Made by a program: the position numbers and the translations under genes. This document shows positions 7,623 to 8,667 of a stretch of 8,667 nt of DNA, in pieces; position 1 is the first letter of the stretch; every line of letters starts with the position of its first letter. The notes beneath the pieces were generated by a model that was not told the DNA's origin, ran no database searches, and worked only from the letters and a program-made list of their open reading frames with translations. The stretch comes from Chitinophagaceae bacterium (GTDB taxonomy: Bacteria; Bacteroidota; Bacteroidia; Chitinophagales; Chitinophagaceae): assembly GCA_947483345.1 (NCBI GenBank), contig CANKNL010000118.1, positions 1 to 8,667 of the forward strand. Direction: 5' to 3'.

Positions 7623-8382
7623 CTGTATTTATTCCGTTAGGGATGCAAGATTGGTAGAAATAATAATGATAATTTTAAAAAAGCCGTTAGGGGTGATAGA
7701 TTGGCAGAGCACTAACAATGCCGGATATTTGATTTCTGTATTTATTCCGGTAAGGATACAAGATTGGTAGAAATGATAATTTAAAAAAATCCCGGCAGGG
7801 GTGATTGATTGGCAGACCACTAACAAAGTCAGAAGGATATTTAATTTCTGTATTTATTCCGTTAGGGATACAAGATTGGTAGAAATAATAATGATAATTT
7901 AAAAAATAATCACGTTAGGGATGATAGATTGACAGACCAAAGACAGCAAGCGCCCGAATACAGCCCGAAGGATATTTGGTTTCTGTATTTATCCCGATAG
8001 GGATTTAAAATTGGTAGAAATAATAATGATGATTTAAAAAAATTCCGTCAGGAATGATAGATTGTCAAACCACAAACAAAGGCGGATAATTGATTTTTGT
8101 ATTTATCCCGTTAGGGATACAAAATTGGTAAAAAAAATAATAATGATAATTTAAAAAATCACGTTAAGGATGATGGATTGGCAGACCACAAACAAAGGCG
8201 GATAATTGATTTCTGTATTTATTCCGGTAGGGATGCAAGATTGGTAGAAATAATAATGATAATTTAAAAAAAGCCGTTAGGGGTGATAGATTGGCAGAGC
8301 ACTAACAATGCCGGATATTTGATTTCTGTATTTATCCCGTTAGGGATCTAAGGTTGGTAGAAATAATAATGATAATTCCGCT
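7623..8382 (+). repeat. Tandem REP array: seven copies of a ~113-bp dimeric unit
   Basis: Each unit begins with CTGTATTTAT (or TTGTATTTAT). Units start at 7623, 7736, 7848, 7983, 8097, 8213 and 8326, giving spacings of 113, 112, 135, 114, 116 and 113 bases. Each unit has two related half-units. The first has a hairpin such as TATCCCGTTAGGGATA, then AGATTGGTAGAA, then the AT-rich block TAATAATGATAATTTAAAA. The second has a more degenerate hairpin (for example CGTTAGGG or ATTCCGTCAGGAAT), then GATAGATTGGCAGAC and a tail ending GGATATTTGATTT. The seventh unit keeps only its first half; the terminal REP at 8383 sits where its second half would be. The fourth start is late because the third unit carries about 22 extra bases near 7941-7966. 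Neighbouring units have drifted, but units one and six differ at only two positions. No protein-coding gene is supported here. The region fills the gap between the transposase and pbpC. Confidence 0.92.
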
Positions 8383-8403
8383 AAGTCCCGTAGGGACGAC
8401 AGA
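8383..8403 (+). repeat. Terminal REP-like hairpin unit at the pbpC start
   Basis: The perfect hairpin GTCCC-GTA-GGGAC (8385-8397) followed by GACAGACTAG, a variant of the GATAGATTGG flank of the array units. It matches 7533-7553 in inverted orientation at 20 of 21 positions. The hairpin ends 13 bases before the pbpC ATG, so in mRNA it would lie in or just upstream of the ribosome-binding zone. Confidence 0.8.
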
Positions 8404-8410
8404 CTAGTAA

Positions 8411-8667
8411 ATGAAAAAAAACGTCTCGTACATATCATCCACAATTCTTACACCCGGTATATCAACAAAATTAAAATCATTGTTATTGTGCGGCCTATTA
8501 ATCTGGTTTTGGTTTTCTCTTCCAACAAAATTATTTCATGCGCCAACCTGTTATGTTATTGAAGATAAGGATGGCCATTTATTAAACGCTACCATTGCTG
8601 CCGATGGCCAATGGCGGTTTCCTAATAACAAAAATGTACCGCAAAAATTTATCGATTGCATCACCAC
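8411..8667 (+). CDS. pbpC: Penicillin-binding protein 1C, N-terminal part (3' end outside window)
   Basis: The first 85 codons of a class A penicillin-binding protein of the PBP1C type, a bifunctional peptidoglycan glycosyltransferase/transpeptidase anchored in the inner membrane. Seen here: a short N-terminal tail, one membrane anchor (LLLCGLLIWFWFSLP, about residues 24-38), then the PBP1C-type block VIEDKDGHLLNATIAADGQW followed by RFP and VPQKFIDCI, which leads into the glycosyltransferase domain. Catalytic motifs of both domains lie beyond the window. The start is well fixed: an in-frame TAA (8408-8410) directly precedes the ATG. In many bacteria pbpC neighbours a thioester alpha-2-macroglobulin gene, as it does here except for the intervening transposase and repeats. 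No promoter stands out in the repeats upstream, so its transcription start is unknown. Confidence 0.9.
   Translation, partial: MKKNVSYISSTILTPGISTKLKSLLLCGLLIWFWFSLPTKLFHAPTCYVIEDKDGHLLNATIAADGQWRFPNNKNVPQKFIDCIT

Noticed and set aside
7480..7770. A 96-codon open frame on the + strand overlapping the transposase end and running into the repeats
   Set aside because: It begins inside the transposase gene in another frame, its composition follows the DNA repeat, and it resembles no protein I know.
7629..7826. A 65-codon open frame on the minus strand within the array
   Set aside because: Its peptide repeats the phrase CQSITP simply because the DNA unit repeats, and it has no start context or family character.
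7623..8382. CRISPR array
   Set aside because: The repeated part is the whole ~113-base unit with no short fixed repeat separating unique spacers, and no cas gene is visible.
6997..8403. A complete IS200/IS605 insertion sequence with defined ends
   Set aside because: No tnpB-like gene and no single pair of IS-type end hairpins immediately bounding the transposase were found; the hairpins are many and all on one side, which fits a RAYT-REP locus better.

Overview
The window looks like chromosomal DNA from a member of the Bacteroidota, most plausibly the Chitinophagaceae/Sphingobacteriales side of the phylum. The grounds are the style of the encoded proteins, AT-rich intergenic DNA, starts without Shine-Dalgarno sequences, a loose lipoprotein signal (FFSC), and a very long bacterial alpha-2-macroglobulin. 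All supported genes lie on the + strand.

Layout. Bases 1-708 are the C-terminal 235 codons of a diaminopimelate decarboxylase (lysA), cut by the window edge. Its stop overlaps the start of a small secreted protein (705-1100) in an ATGA junction. After about 150 bases comes a 1,864-residue thioester-containing alpha-2-macroglobulin lipoprotein (1254-6848), which fills most of the window. A probable rho-independent terminator follows (6904-6944), then a Bacteroidota-style candidate promoter and an IS200-like HUH transposase of the REP-associated (RAYT) type (7065-7529). From 3 bases after the transposase stop to 7 bases before the next gene, the DNA is almost entirely repeat: two inverted REP-like hairpin units, then seven tandem copies of a roughly 113-bp unit, then a terminal REP hairpin. 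The last gene (8411 to the edge) is the N-terminus of penicillin-binding protein 1C (pbpC).

How the genes fit together. Alpha-2-macroglobulin and PBP1C are known partners in many bacteria. The macroglobulin traps attacking proteases in the envelope and PBP1C is thought to repair peptidoglycan. lysA supplies meso-DAP-derived lysine, so its substrate also belongs to cell-wall chemistry, but its closeness may be chance. The striking point is that a RAYT gene, its REP array and a terminator lie between the two partner genes. The repeat array therefore occupies the whole upstream region of pbpC.

The best candidate for something under-described is this REP array. It is built from dimeric half-units whose hairpin stems differ in base but keep pairing (ATCCC/GGGAT, GTCCC/GGGAC, ATTCC/GGAAT, ATGCC/GGCAT). 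Two non-adjacent units are nearly identical, and the array ends at the pbpC start codon. RAYT-REP association itself is known biology; the particular architecture and its possible effect on pbpC are the open points.
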